A stretch of 26,050 bases of DNA from a virus. The notes under the pieces are model-generated. The model had not been told where the DNA came from, did not search any database, and saw only the letters and a list, made by a program, of their open reading frames with translations. Shown piece by piece: positions 1-8,327 of the stretch. The stretch covers positions 1-26,050 of the IMG/VR virus record IMGVR_UViG_3300006641_000155, one strand, 5' to 3'. A program made the translations under genes and the position numbers. How positions within the stretch are numbered: position 1 is the first letter of the stretch; every line of letters starts with the position of its first letter.

Positions 1-488
1 TAAGCATTACCAGAAGCACCTACGACATTTGCATAAGCATTACCAGAGATACTTACAGTATTGGCATAGCCATTAGAACTATTAGCCATAAGACCAGAAT
101 AGTTATTTGAAGATAGACTCACTAAGTTAGCGTAAGAGTTACCAGAGATACCAACAAGATTAGCGTAAGAGTTACCGGAAATGCCTACAAGGTTAGCATA
201 AGAGTTGCCAGAGATACCAACAAGATTAGCGTAAGAGTTGCCTGAGATACCCACTGTGTTTGCGTAGGCATTAACACTGTTAGACATAAAACCAGAATAG
301 TTATTTGAAGAGACAAACCCTACATTTGCGTTATTATATGCTGCATTTGCAACACCAAAAGCAGAATTAGTAGTGTTAAACGTAAGATTTAACAATAGAT
401 TCTGTTCATTTAAATAAAGAATAGATTGATTGATTTTGATTCTTTGTTGATCAAAGGTGTCGTTAAGACTTACGTTTGCTAATCCCAT
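1..488 (-). CDS. Repeat-rich putative tail fibre / virion protein (3' end outside window)
   Basis: An open minus-strand frame starts at the ATG at 488-486, one base after the stop of the upstream small gene, and stays open to the window edge, giving 162 visible codons. The N-terminus (MGLANVSLNDTFDQQRIKIN) is followed by a Leu/Asn-rich, probably helical stretch. From about residue 45 the protein becomes an 11-residue tandem repeat of the type NSYANLVGISG, rich in N, S, A, G and Y. Two copies of an SNNYSG element lie 66 residues apart. Such low-complexity repeats are common in fibre or connector proteins of marine T4-like phages. The position after gp8 and the DUF4815 protein fits an appendage gene. 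No receptor-binding domain is visible, so fibre is an inference from composition and position. A late promoter box lies inside the upstream small gene. Confidence 0.7.
   Translation of the reverse strand, partial: MGLANVSLNDTFDQQRIKINQSILYLNEQNLLLNLTFNTTNSAFGVANAAYNNANVGFVSSNNYSGFMSNSVNAYANTVGISGNSYANLVGISGNSYANLVGISGNSYANLVGISGNSYANLVSLSSNNYSGLMANSSNGYANTVSISGNAYANVVGASGNA
25..321 (-). repeat. 33-bp tandem coding repeats (11-residue period)
   Basis: Successive 33-base units follow one another in frame within the fibre-like gene. The four cleanest copies are at 124-156, 157-189, 190-222 and 223-255, and diverged copies extend on both sides. The segment at 58-123 (SNNYSG plus a YANTV-type unit) is closely repeated at 256-321, which gives a higher-order period of six units (198 bases). 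The period is an exact multiple of three and the open frame is kept throughout, so the array is coding. Confidence 0.85.
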
Positions 489-489
489 G

Positions 490-684
490 TTACTTTAAGA
501 CCTTTTTTAGCATTTCTTTAATTTCTTGCATGTCGGTTTTGAGTGAAGAAACGTCCTCTTTCATTCTCTCAAATTCTCTATTTTTAGTTCTTTGCTTTTT
601 ATATGCCTGTAGGGCATCCTTATCTGTATTTATAAGAACACCCTCAGACACTTTACTTATTCCAGGAACATCTGTTTTAATCAT
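490..684 (-). CDS. Small coiled-coil protein between the DUF4815 and fibre-like genes
   Basis: This is a 64-residue gene. The start at 684 has a good Shine-Dalgarno (AGGAA, about 6 bases upstream) that lies just after the stop of the upstream giant gene, and its stop lies one base before the next start, so the packing is operon-like. The C-terminal half (about residues 33-64) is charged and helical, with heptad-like spacing (REFERMKEDVSSLKTDMQEI), and suggests a short coiled coil. I do not recognise a T4 homologue. Its place between two virion genes suggests a small structural or assembly protein. The plus-strand frame over the same bases has low-complexity hydrophobic content and no such context, so I take the minus frame as real. 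Confidence 0.7.
   Translation of the reverse strand: MIKTDVPGISKVSEGVLINTDKDALQAYKKQRTKNREFERMKEDVSSLKTDMQEIKEMLKKVLK
627..634 (-). promoter_or_regulatory. T4-type late promoter box (TATAAATA)
   Basis: This is an exact match to the T4 late promoter -10 octamer on the minus strand, inside the 64-residue gene. Initiation about 6 bases downstream would give a leader of roughly 130 bases before the fibre-like gene at 488. It lies within coding sequence, and chance matches are possible in AT-rich DNA, so confidence is moderate. Confidence 0.45.
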
Positions 685-696
685 TATCTATTCCTA

Positions 697-3600
697 TTAC
701 TTTTGTAGGGCCACCACTCTCAAATCTGCAACTCTTGGAACGATAGCACTGTTCTGTCCGAGCAATCCGACCTTTATCTGATAATACTTAAATCCAGAGA
801 ATTGAATACCCTGACTGTTTGTGTATTGAATGACACCATCCTGATCACCGATAGTTCCTGTTAGATATGAATCCGGAACCTTAAAGGTAAACTCTTTGAA
901 ATCATTTCTATTAGAAGCAGATGAATACAAATCACTTCCAACTTTCTCTAGTTCAATCCAGGTAACAGTTGGGAATGTATCAGAATCTTCGGCATGTTGA
1001 ATCTTCATCCATACCTTAACATCTGATGTTGGTGGACGATAAGCAGTCAATATTACTTGAACGTCTTCTGCGTCCTGCTGATCATCTAATACAGCCTGTT
1101 TTGAAATATACTTGTTAAGCAGATTACCACCATATGGATTGTGAGTGGTAAACAAATTATCAATAGTTGCTGTATAAGTAGAAGCACCATTACCGAATGT
1201 TACAGTCTCTCCATCAATAAACTCGGCATTCTGCACCTCAATACGGCATGTATTGGCATCCACAGATAGTATGGTAGAGTTGGCACTACTTAACGATCCT
1301 TCAATAAAGTTGCCCACATTTAGATATTGTCCGTTTGCGGTGACGGTGATTTCGGCAGATGTATAAGTTTCACCTACAGTATTTGAATTGATCTTATTAT
1401 CAATCAAGAGAGTATGTGTTCTTTCTAGGTCCAAAATTGGTGTCATGTATTCAGATTCAGTTAACATTGTAACTTCAATCTGAGATGATCTTTCAGTTGA
1501 ACCCAAAGCAGCAATTTCATTAGGTCTAGACATAATCTTTAATTCAGAATCATAGTAATAATTTACATTCTCTTTGACTGAGATATAGTCTAATAAAGAT
1601 CCACTGTATGCATAGGGTCTAAATCTAAATGTGATATCGGTTTTGTTAAAATCTAGATAAGAAGGTTCAAAATCAACAACCGAATAACGGTAGTCTAGAA
1701 TAGCATTTACAGTTGCCACGGCTCCAGTAACAACACCTGTTATGGTGTCATTAGCCTGAATGATAGAATTTACAAAATTAGGAATAGAAAACTCACCTCT
1801 ATTATTGAAAGGTCTATTTTTCCAGTCACCAAATCCTCCAGAATTGATATCAATAGGATTAACTGTTTTGAATCTATTGACCTTACCTTGAGGACGACGA
1901 ATTGTTGAAATGATTGACGTAATACCCTTAGGAGAGTTTGATGAGTTGTAAACATCCACAGTTTCATTGTTCACGAACTTATTATTAGCAACAAAGAATA
2001 TGTTTGAATCTTTGCGTGAAACCGCAGAGTTCGCACCAGATGTTCTGCCTCTAAGTCTGTCACCAACTACAATACTTCCGGTATTACCAACTAGTGTCAT
2101 AGCAGGATTGCCGACAAAAGATTCACCAATTGTTGTAATTGAAGTTGTAGTAGTACCTCCCACTACAGAAGAAACATCTTTAAGATCCATTCTCATATAA
2201 GGCTTGTTGCCTAATACCGCTGTTCCTATGTTTGCTGTACCTGTAGCAAAACTTGCACGATTAAACTTAATCTTCAGGTCTAGTCCTTCAACAGGAATCC
2301 AGTTTAGATTATTGTTAGTTGTAAAGAATGTTCCTGATAGTGGACGACTAGTGTATTGCTGTGTAGTTGAACCGAATATATACTCACCCTTACGAGCAAC
2401 CCATAGGTTATATCCAGGATTAATACCTTCTGTGTGAATAACAAAAGCGTATTGAACATCACTATACAAGAATATTGGCATAGAAAACTTAATGTTTGTG
2501 GCTACTGTGCCATTTGAACTGACATTAACTTCCCCAGTTTTTTTCCATACAACGGAGAATGGCACTGTGTTACGTGTGATGCCGCCGTCGGGTGACATTT
2601 CACGAACCTCAAACCATATGCCTAATGTAGGATGCTTTGCTTGGAAATAGACATCAACAGAAGACAAGAACAATCCTTCATCGCCTGGAGGTGCTTTTGG
2701 TAAGAATGAATACGCCGAGCAAGACACCAAATCTTTAAAGGTATTTGATGTGGTTGACGTGGAGGTGGTATATGTCTCACTCAATGCCTGAGTAGTAGAT
2801 ACAATTCTTCTTGTTGTAAGAACAGTATTTTGTTTCTTAGCTATTATACCAGATGATGTAAAGTAATCCTTAGCAAATGTTGTAGCATCTACTTCCGAAT
2901 TTGTTGGACTATCAATTACTCTAACCTCTTTGGTACCTATTGTCCATTTGCTAGGAGCAATTCTTAACAAGAAATACAGAGAGCCATCGGTATTAACTTT
3001 TAGATTTGATCCTTCGGCAGACACATTTGTCCAAAGACTTGGTGTAATAGTTCCGTCATCATAATCTTGAAACTGTGTAGTTGTTATTGGAGTGCAGAAT
3101 GAATCAACAGACTCACCATCAAAGAATGGATACACTCGTGAATTTGGAAGCAATCCTAATACAGATACTCTAATAACCTGAGGTCTGATATAGGCAGGAT
3201 ACTCAATACCAACAACTCTTTCACCTAGAGAAACCGAGCTACTTTCTAGAGAATAGTTAGTTTGTGTTCCTGTTCTGCTGTTTTGTGTTGTAGTTGTCGT
3301 GGTTGTAGTGTTCATCAACCAGCGATCATTATATCCACCAAAACCTAATATTCCACCTTCGGGCTGTAGTTTATATCCATATTGACTTGTTGGACCAGGT
3401 CCTTTTGAAGTTCCCCATCTTGATCCATATGCATATACTTCTTGTGATGTTGTTGATGATGATGTTCCCACAATCTGTGACTGCCATTGATTCCAGGTAA
3501 TCATCGTTGCAGGCACATCCTCTTGGGCCGGACCAGTAACAATCTGATTATCTGGTAACACATCAGAGTCTACCCAAACATCTGTATCTGGATATAGCGT

Positions 3601-6600
3601 CATCTTTCCATTAAAACGATATGACGAAACTTCAACGTTTCTATATGATGTTGCTATAGGCTGTTCTAGCAGCACCTTTTCGGTGAATGGCAGATGTAGA
3701 AGTCCATTACTAATGTTAACTTTGGTGTTAGAGATAACATCATACTTAAATGATTTAATATCATAGTATGGACGAATTGATCTTTCTAGAGGATCTACAA
3801 CTATCTTATAATTAGGATTGTTAGTATCACCAAGACTATGATCATTAAATGTATCTACAAAATAACCATTCTTGAATCTTGACAATCCGTTTTCATCTAG
3901 AATTTGTAAATCTGTCGCTGCTTTTTCAAGCAAGTTCAAAGCATTATAGTATTCAAGATTTTCAATTCTATCTTTAAGAACACCAATGTCTCTCATAGTA
4001 AAGCGAACATTTGAAATCTTGGATATACGACATGCTAAGTCTGGACGACCAATTGCGTTTGCGTAAAATGGTGATAGTGAAGGAAACGGCGAAACATATA
4101 TCTGAGATAGAGGCATTGAATTTTCATTTGCCTCTGGTCTAAATGGAATTGCCGCAGGTGTTCCTTTAAGAACCTTAATGCTTCCGTCTTTATCAAGAGC
4201 AATGATATCTTGTCTGGCAAGATAATAAGAGTAGTCATAGGTAAACTGAGATGCAGGAATAGGCATTCTGAGTCCATTAGTTTCAAACAAGAATGCACCA
4301 GTTCGGGCAGGATTGGTTGAAGCAGTTCCTACAGTTGTCGTATCAGTTGCAGTTGATGACTTAACTGGTCTAAAATCGATACTGTTTCTAAGATTATAAC
4401 CGATACCAGTTGTTGGTGAAATATAGTATGGAATGTCTTCTGTTCTAATATATCCTGAAGGAAGAGTCGCAGAATCGTCATCAATTGGATAAGAATTGAC
4501 AGAAAAATATCCACGTCCAGATGTGAATGATGGACTAAAATAATCAAGAGACACTAGAAAATAATCGGTCGCACCACAGTTAATACCACTAGGTCTAATA
4601 GATGCGTGTTCGTAGTGTGTATCTCTTTGTCCATCATCAAAGATAAAATACTGAGTTACATCTGTTCCGTCAGTTAATGATGACGGTGCAGAACCAGTTT
4701 TCTTAACAATTTTATTAATGCGATATACATCTGAGAAACCAAGATTAAATGGACCTAGTCTAGATGCTTGTGTACCCACATTAATTATTACTAAACGATT
4801 CTGTCTTAATGACTTTGTAATTTCTCTAGCATAAGGAGATGATGTTGCTGTTCTTGCTACAGGATATGTAATCTTTGAACCTGCCAAGTCGCCAACAAAC
4901 GATTCATTGAGGTTAATAGTTAACTGAGTTGGTGTTGCTGTAACTACTCTTCTAGATCCGTCATTAGATCCTTTTGATGTCAAATCAATCAAATCGCCTG
5001 CTTTGTAAGCCTTATAAAATACCGCACTGGTTACAGTAGATGGCAGATTTTCTGTTAATGTCAGACTTGTGTCGCTTGTAATAGTCTTAATAAAGAATGT
5101 GTTTGAAACTCCGGCAAATTCAATTTTATCACCTACGTTAAGGCGATTAAATTTAGTACCTACACCTGTTACAGCGTCTGTTCCTGAGGTTCCGCTAACA
5201 ATACCCGTCATGACAATATTAGAACTAACACCCACAGACAACATGATTTCTTTCTTGTCGCTGTCACTTAAAGTTGTGGTGCCATAAGGAAAGATTTCAC
5301 TTGCATCAGATGTGAACGATACAGTGGCGGTTCCTGTAGATTGAATAGAAATTGTTGATGTTCTTAAAAAGTTGAAGTTCATCTTTGGATTGCCGTCAGA
5401 ACCTCTTAGAGTTCTTGTGGAATCAGATCCAACATTATAGATTAGTGTGCTTAAACCAGGTTCGTTCAATACAGCCTTACCTGAAATGGTGTCAAGAACA
5501 ACGTCTGCACCGAATGATGATGATGTATTTGCTACATGTTTAACACTTGAGAATGGATTAGTTCCGCTCATTTTAACATCAAACAGATAAACTCTTATCT
5601 GCCCGTCTGGTGCACCCAACAGACCGCTTTCATACTGCACAGATTGAATCTTGGCAGTACCGATATTAGCTCCAGATGGAGAACCAGCCGTCCATGTTTT
5701 ATTAGTTAGTCGTCTTGACGTTTGATTATAAAGAGTTACCTGAGCACCAATGTCGGCAGTTATCATACCAACAGCCTGATTACAGGTTACATACGAACCC
5801 ATTGTGGCAGTGGCAATCTGACCACTAACATTGCTGTAAGTGTTTGCTTTATCAATTGTTATATATTCAGTAACTAGTTTATTTACCTCATAACCTTTGA
5901 CATATCCTGTTCCAGGTTCAACACCAATTGATAATCTTGAACTGCTTCCGCTGGCATCAAAACCACCGTTAATGCCCGTATCAAGATTTTCTCTAACTCT
6001 AACTCCAAGACCTCTAACGTAGTAATCTCCAGACTCGTCAAATGTTCTCTTGGCTATTTCGTCGCCAATAATATTATACTGAGAACGATCAAAACGTTCG
6101 GTAACAATACCATTATCAATTGAAAATAGTTCAATAAAATCTTTTGGATTTTGCTGGTCAAATGCAATTACTTGTAGTTCGGGAGACAGTTTAAATCTAT
6201 CAGCACCTGGTGCAGAGAAGTTAGATGCTTCCTGTGCCGGATCAAGTAGACTTGAATCGGTCAATGATGTAATAATTTCTTCTGTAATATAGAAGCCAAC
6301 CTTACAACTTGGGTTATTACTATATCTTGAAAGAACAATAGACTGAGCAGGAAAATAAATGAAATGTTCTTTAGCAAAGATAACGCCTTCACGAATAATA
6401 AATCTGGCACCTGTTCCTGATGGACTGCTATCTACAACGACTAGTGTCTTACCATCGGATGTTGTAAGACTTTCACCTTGCTGAAAAGTCTTGACCGTCG
6501 GATCGGTAGCCGAGATACTTGTATATCCGACATAAATTGTTTTTGTATTTGAAGATGACTGAGTGCCATCAACCACATCAACAATTGTACCTACAACACC

Positions 6601-6954
6601 ACTTGAAACACCGGTTACTTCCAAATTTTTATATGTAGAAATAGTAACCTCATTAGAGGCCGCATCTAAGTCTTTAACTTTTACATAAGGAGATTTGAGG
6701 TCAAGAATGAACTCACCTGGAATTACAATAGAACCTTCCTTGAAAATGTTTCTACCAAACAAGTCAACCTGTTTCTGTATGATTGACTGCATTTGTGTCA
6801 ATTCTCTAGCCTGCACTGCATATCCGGGCTTAAACAGAATACGATAAAACTGCTTCTTAATATCGTAATCATCATAATAAGGTGTTACGTTAAAGTCGGT
6901 GGACAGTGTAGTTGAATTGGCGCTAAAGATTTCATTGTTGGCAAGGTCTACCAT
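697..6954 (-). CDS. Giant DUF4815-type baseplate / fibre-connector structural protein (2085 aa)
   Basis: The N-terminus carries the signature I associate with the DUF4815 family of phage structural proteins: FNVTPYYDDYDIKKQFYRIL, then FKPGYAVQARELTQMQSIIQ and a DLFGRNIFKEGS segment (about residues 20-75). DUF4815-like sequence seems to continue to about residue 1050, where a helical ENLEYYNALNLLEKAATDL segment occurs. The rest is beta-rich, with an eight-threonine run near residue 1218 and several diverged modules of the form GD-x-I-x-G-x-x-(S/T)-G-A. In T4-like phages this position, after gp8, holds gp9/gp10-type wedge-pin and fibre-attachment proteins, so a baseplate periphery role is inferred. 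It is far longer than T4 gp10 (about 600 aa). The start at 6954 is preceded by AAGGAAAG. Confidence 0.8.
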   Translation of the reverse strand: MVDLANNEIFSANSTTLSTDFNVTPYYDDYDIKKQFYRILFKPGYAVQARELTQMQSIIQKQVDLFGRNIFKEGSIVIPGEFILDLKSPYVKVKDLDAASNEVTISTYKNLEVTGVSSGVVGTIVDVVDGTQSSSNTKTIYVGYTSISATDPTVKTFQQGESLTTSDGKTLVVVDSSPSGTGARFIIREGVIFAKEHFIYFPAQSIVLSRYSNNPSCKVGFYITEEIITSLTDSSLLDPAQEASNFSAPGADRFKLSPELQVIAFDQQNPKDFIELFSIDNGIVTERFDRSQYNIIGDEIAKRTFDESGDYYVRGLGVRVRENLDTGINGGFDASGSSSRLSIGVEPGTGYVKGYEVNKLVTEYITIDKANTYSNVSGQIATATMGSYVTCNQAVGMITADIGAQVTLYNQTSRRLTNKTWTAGSPSGANIGTAKIQSVQYESGLLGAPDGQIRVYLFDVKMSGTNPFSSVKHVANTSSSFGADVVLDTISGKAVLNEPGLSTLIYNVGSDSTRTLRGSDGNPKMNFNFLRTSTISIQSTGTATVSFTSDASEIFPYGTTTLSDSDKKEIMLSVGVSSNIVMTGIVSGTSGTDAVTGVGTKFNRLNVGDKIEFAGVSNTFFIKTITSDTSLTLTENLPSTVTSAVFYKAYKAGDLIDLTSKGSNDGSRRVVTATPTQLTINLNESFVGDLAGSKITYPVARTATSSPYAREITKSLRQNRLVIINVGTQASRLGPFNLGFSDVYRINKIVKKTGSAPSSLTDGTDVTQYFIFDDGQRDTHYEHASIRPSGINCGATDYFLVSLDYFSPSFTSGRGYFSVNSYPIDDDSATLPSGYIRTEDIPYYISPTTGIGYNLRNSIDFRPVKSSTATDTTTVGTASTNPARTGAFLFETNGLRMPIPASQFTYDYSYYLARQDIIALDKDGSIKVLKGTPAAIPFRPEANENSMPLSQIYVSPFPSLSPFYANAIGRPDLACRISKISNVRFTMRDIGVLKDRIENLEYYNALNLLEKAATDLQILDENGLSRFKNGYFVDTFNDHSLGDTNNPNYKIVVDPLERSIRPYYDIKSFKYDVISNTKVNISNGLLHLPFTEKVLLEQPIATSYRNVEVSSYRFNGKMTLYPDTDVWVDSDVLPDNQIVTGPAQEDVPATMITWNQWQSQIVGTSSSTTSQEVYAYGSRWGTSKGPGPTSQYGYKLQPEGGILGFGGYNDRWLMNTTTTTTTTQNSRTGTQTNYSLESSSVSLGERVVGIEYPAYIRPQVIRVSVLGLLPNSRVYPFFDGESVDSFCTPITTTQFQDYDDGTITPSLWTNVSAEGSNLKVNTDGSLYFLLRIAPSKWTIGTKEVRVIDSPTNSEVDATTFAKDYFTSSGIIAKKQNTVLTTRRIVSTTQALSETYTTSTSTTSNTFKDLVSCSAYSFLPKAPPGDEGLFLSSVDVYFQAKHPTLGIWFEVREMSPDGGITRNTVPFSVVWKKTGEVNVSSNGTVATNIKFSMPIFLYSDVQYAFVIHTEGINPGYNLWVARKGEYIFGSTTQQYTSRPLSGTFFTTNNNLNWIPVEGLDLKIKFNRASFATGTANIGTAVLGNKPYMRMDLKDVSSVVGGTTTTSITTIGESFVGNPAMTLVGNTGSIVVGDRLRGRTSGANSAVSRKDSNIFFVANNKFVNNETVDVYNSSNSPKGITSIISTIRRPQGKVNRFKTVNPIDINSGGFGDWKNRPFNNRGEFSIPNFVNSIIQANDTITGVVTGAVATVNAILDYRYSVVDFEPSYLDFNKTDITFRFRPYAYSGSLLDYISVKENVNYYYDSELKIMSRPNEIAALGSTERSSQIEVTMLTESEYMTPILDLERTHTLLIDNKINSNTVGETYTSAEITVTANGQYLNVGNFIEGSLSSANSTILSVDANTCRIEVQNAEFIDGETVTFGNGASTYTATIDNLFTTHNPYGGNLLNKYISKQAVLDDQQDAEDVQVILTAYRPPTSDVKVWMKIQHAEDSDTFPTVTWIELEKVGSDLYSSASNRNDFKEFTFKVPDSYLTGTIGDQDGVIQYTNSQGIQFSGFKYYQIKVGLLGQNSAIVPRVADLRVVALQK

Positions 6955-6969
6955 TTTTATTCTTTCCTT

Positions 6970-8301
6970 TTAGAAACTTAGTAGAATTTTAAATTCTTCG
7001 TTCTGGTCTATAGAACGTTCGATTGGTGTTATATGATCTATATATAAAAGTTTTCCTGAATACGGCTTCATATCAGGATCGAGAACAGAACTAACATATC
7101 TAGTTGTGGTCGTTGTATTGCCGGTAATCAAGTCAGATGTTGGCGTTCCTTGAACGTTTGAAAGTTTCAAACTATTATTAGAGAAATCCCATTCAACTAC
7201 AAGACCTCTGAAAGTTGAATTGGCCAAATTTTTACCTTGATAAACCCATTCATCTTCCTGATAATTTGTGGTTGCAGAACTCTGAGCCATAGACAAAACT
7301 GTTAACTGAGAAACAGCAGCGTTTGAAATGACATTCGCCTCATTGAATACCAGTGGGTCTTCAATAATTGCAATCTGTCTATAATCATTAGCAACCGATA
7401 AAACGCCGCCCTCAAAATTATTAATCTTGGTATCAATCATAAGATAAGAACCACCTAGTTCATATAGTGGGTCTGATCCGTGTCCACCAGGTGGACTGAT
7501 AACTGCTTGTGCTGTTGCACCAGTGCCTGTGTTAGACCTAATAGCAACATTAGCAAAAGTGAATTTAGATCCTTTGTTATCAACAATAATACTTTCAATT
7601 TGAAATGTGGTAGCATTTCTTCTGGCTACTGCATTGGCGAACAATCCATCACCGGTAATGTTTACTGTGATATTATTAGATGTGTATCCTGTGCCACGAT
7701 TGACCACAATAATATCATGAATTGCACCGTCAACAGCGTTATCTTGAACTTGATACTGTAATGTATTATCATTATTTAAAAGTGTTCTGACTGGCATAAA
7801 AGAGTCTGTTAAAAATCTTTCTTGATCTTCAGCAGAGATAGAATACATATACTTCCAAATATACTTATCGGAAGTTTGAAAGTTGCCTACAGGGTTTGTT
7901 GATGTTGGTTTAGATATAGAAGCGTTTCCATAATTGTTACCTAAACACTTATAAACATTGAACTCATCTGTTAGAACATAGAAGGCTGTATTGGCATTTT
8001 TATAATCTTTAGAGTCAGCAAATTGATTATATGCGAAATAAACCGAATTGTTTGTCCAGTTAAAACGAGGAATGACGTGACGCATATCATTGCCAGTAAT
8101 GCGTTTACCACCTATCATGTTATTCCAAACATCAATAACAGATGCCACCGAGGTATTTGCTTGAGGAGGATTGATATCATTCACCCAAGAATATGCTCTA
8201 CCAAATGTTAGATAAAGATTGGAACTGGAAGGCTCAGAAACAGATTCACGAAACTGTTTTGCTAAGAATACTCCAAGGTCTTTAGAACGAACTGATGACA
8301 T
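6970..8301 (-). CDS. gp8: Baseplate wedge protein gp8
   Basis: This 443-residue protein resembles T4-like gp8, a structural subunit of the baseplate wedge that binds gp7 and gp10. The N-terminal part is characteristic: a conserved wedge-type start, then FYVLTDEFNVYKCLGNNYG (about residues 107-125) and a KYIWKYMYSI segment (about residues 146-155). It is about 110 residues longer than T4 gp8 (334 aa). Some of the extra length lies in two tandem beta modules (about residues 195-225 and 235-267) of the form GTGY...GDG..A.A, which also occur in the gp6 and gp7 proteins here. The gene follows the gp7-like gene after about 20 bases that include a late promoter box. Confidence 0.88.
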   Translation of the reverse strand: MSSVRSKDLGVFLAKQFRESVSEPSSSNLYLTFGRAYSWVNDINPPQANTSVASVIDVWNNMIGGKRITGNDMRHVIPRFNWTNNSVYFAYNQFADSKDYKNANTAFYVLTDEFNVYKCLGNNYGNASISKPTSTNPVGNFQTSDKYIWKYMYSISAEDQERFLTDSFMPVRTLLNNDNTLQYQVQDNAVDGAIHDIIVVNRGTGYTSNNITVNITGDGLFANAVARRNATTFQIESIIVDNKGSKFTFANVAIRSNTGTGATAQAVISPPGGHGSDPLYELGGSYLMIDTKINNFEGGVLSVANDYRQIAIIEDPLVFNEANVISNAAVSQLTVLSMAQSSATTNYQEDEWVYQGKNLANSTFRGLVVEWDFSNNSLKLSNVQGTPTSDLITGNTTTTTRYVSSVLDPDMKPYSGKLLYIDHITPIERSIDQNEEFKILLSF

Positions 8302-8319
8302 TATTTTCTCTCTTTAGTC

Positions 8320-8327
8320 TATTTATA
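8320..8327 (-). promoter_or_regulatory. T4-type late promoter box before gp8
   Basis: This is an exact TATAAATA on the minus strand that overlaps the TAA stop of the gp7-like gene. With the usual 5-base spacer, transcription would start near 8314 and leave a 13-base leader containing a GA-rich ribosome binding segment before the gp8 ATG at 8301. Placement immediately upstream of a start codon supports a real promoter. Confidence 0.7.

Noticed and set aside
1-330. Short direct repeats that could suggest a CRISPR array
   Set aside because: Units are contiguous with no spacers, the period is a multiple of three, and an open frame with an ATG at 488 reads through them, so they are coding repeats.
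1967-2437. Two plus-strand open frames antisense to the giant structural gene
   Set aside because: They lie wholly inside a continuous 2085-codon gene, have no ribosome binding sites or domains, and look like mirror frames.
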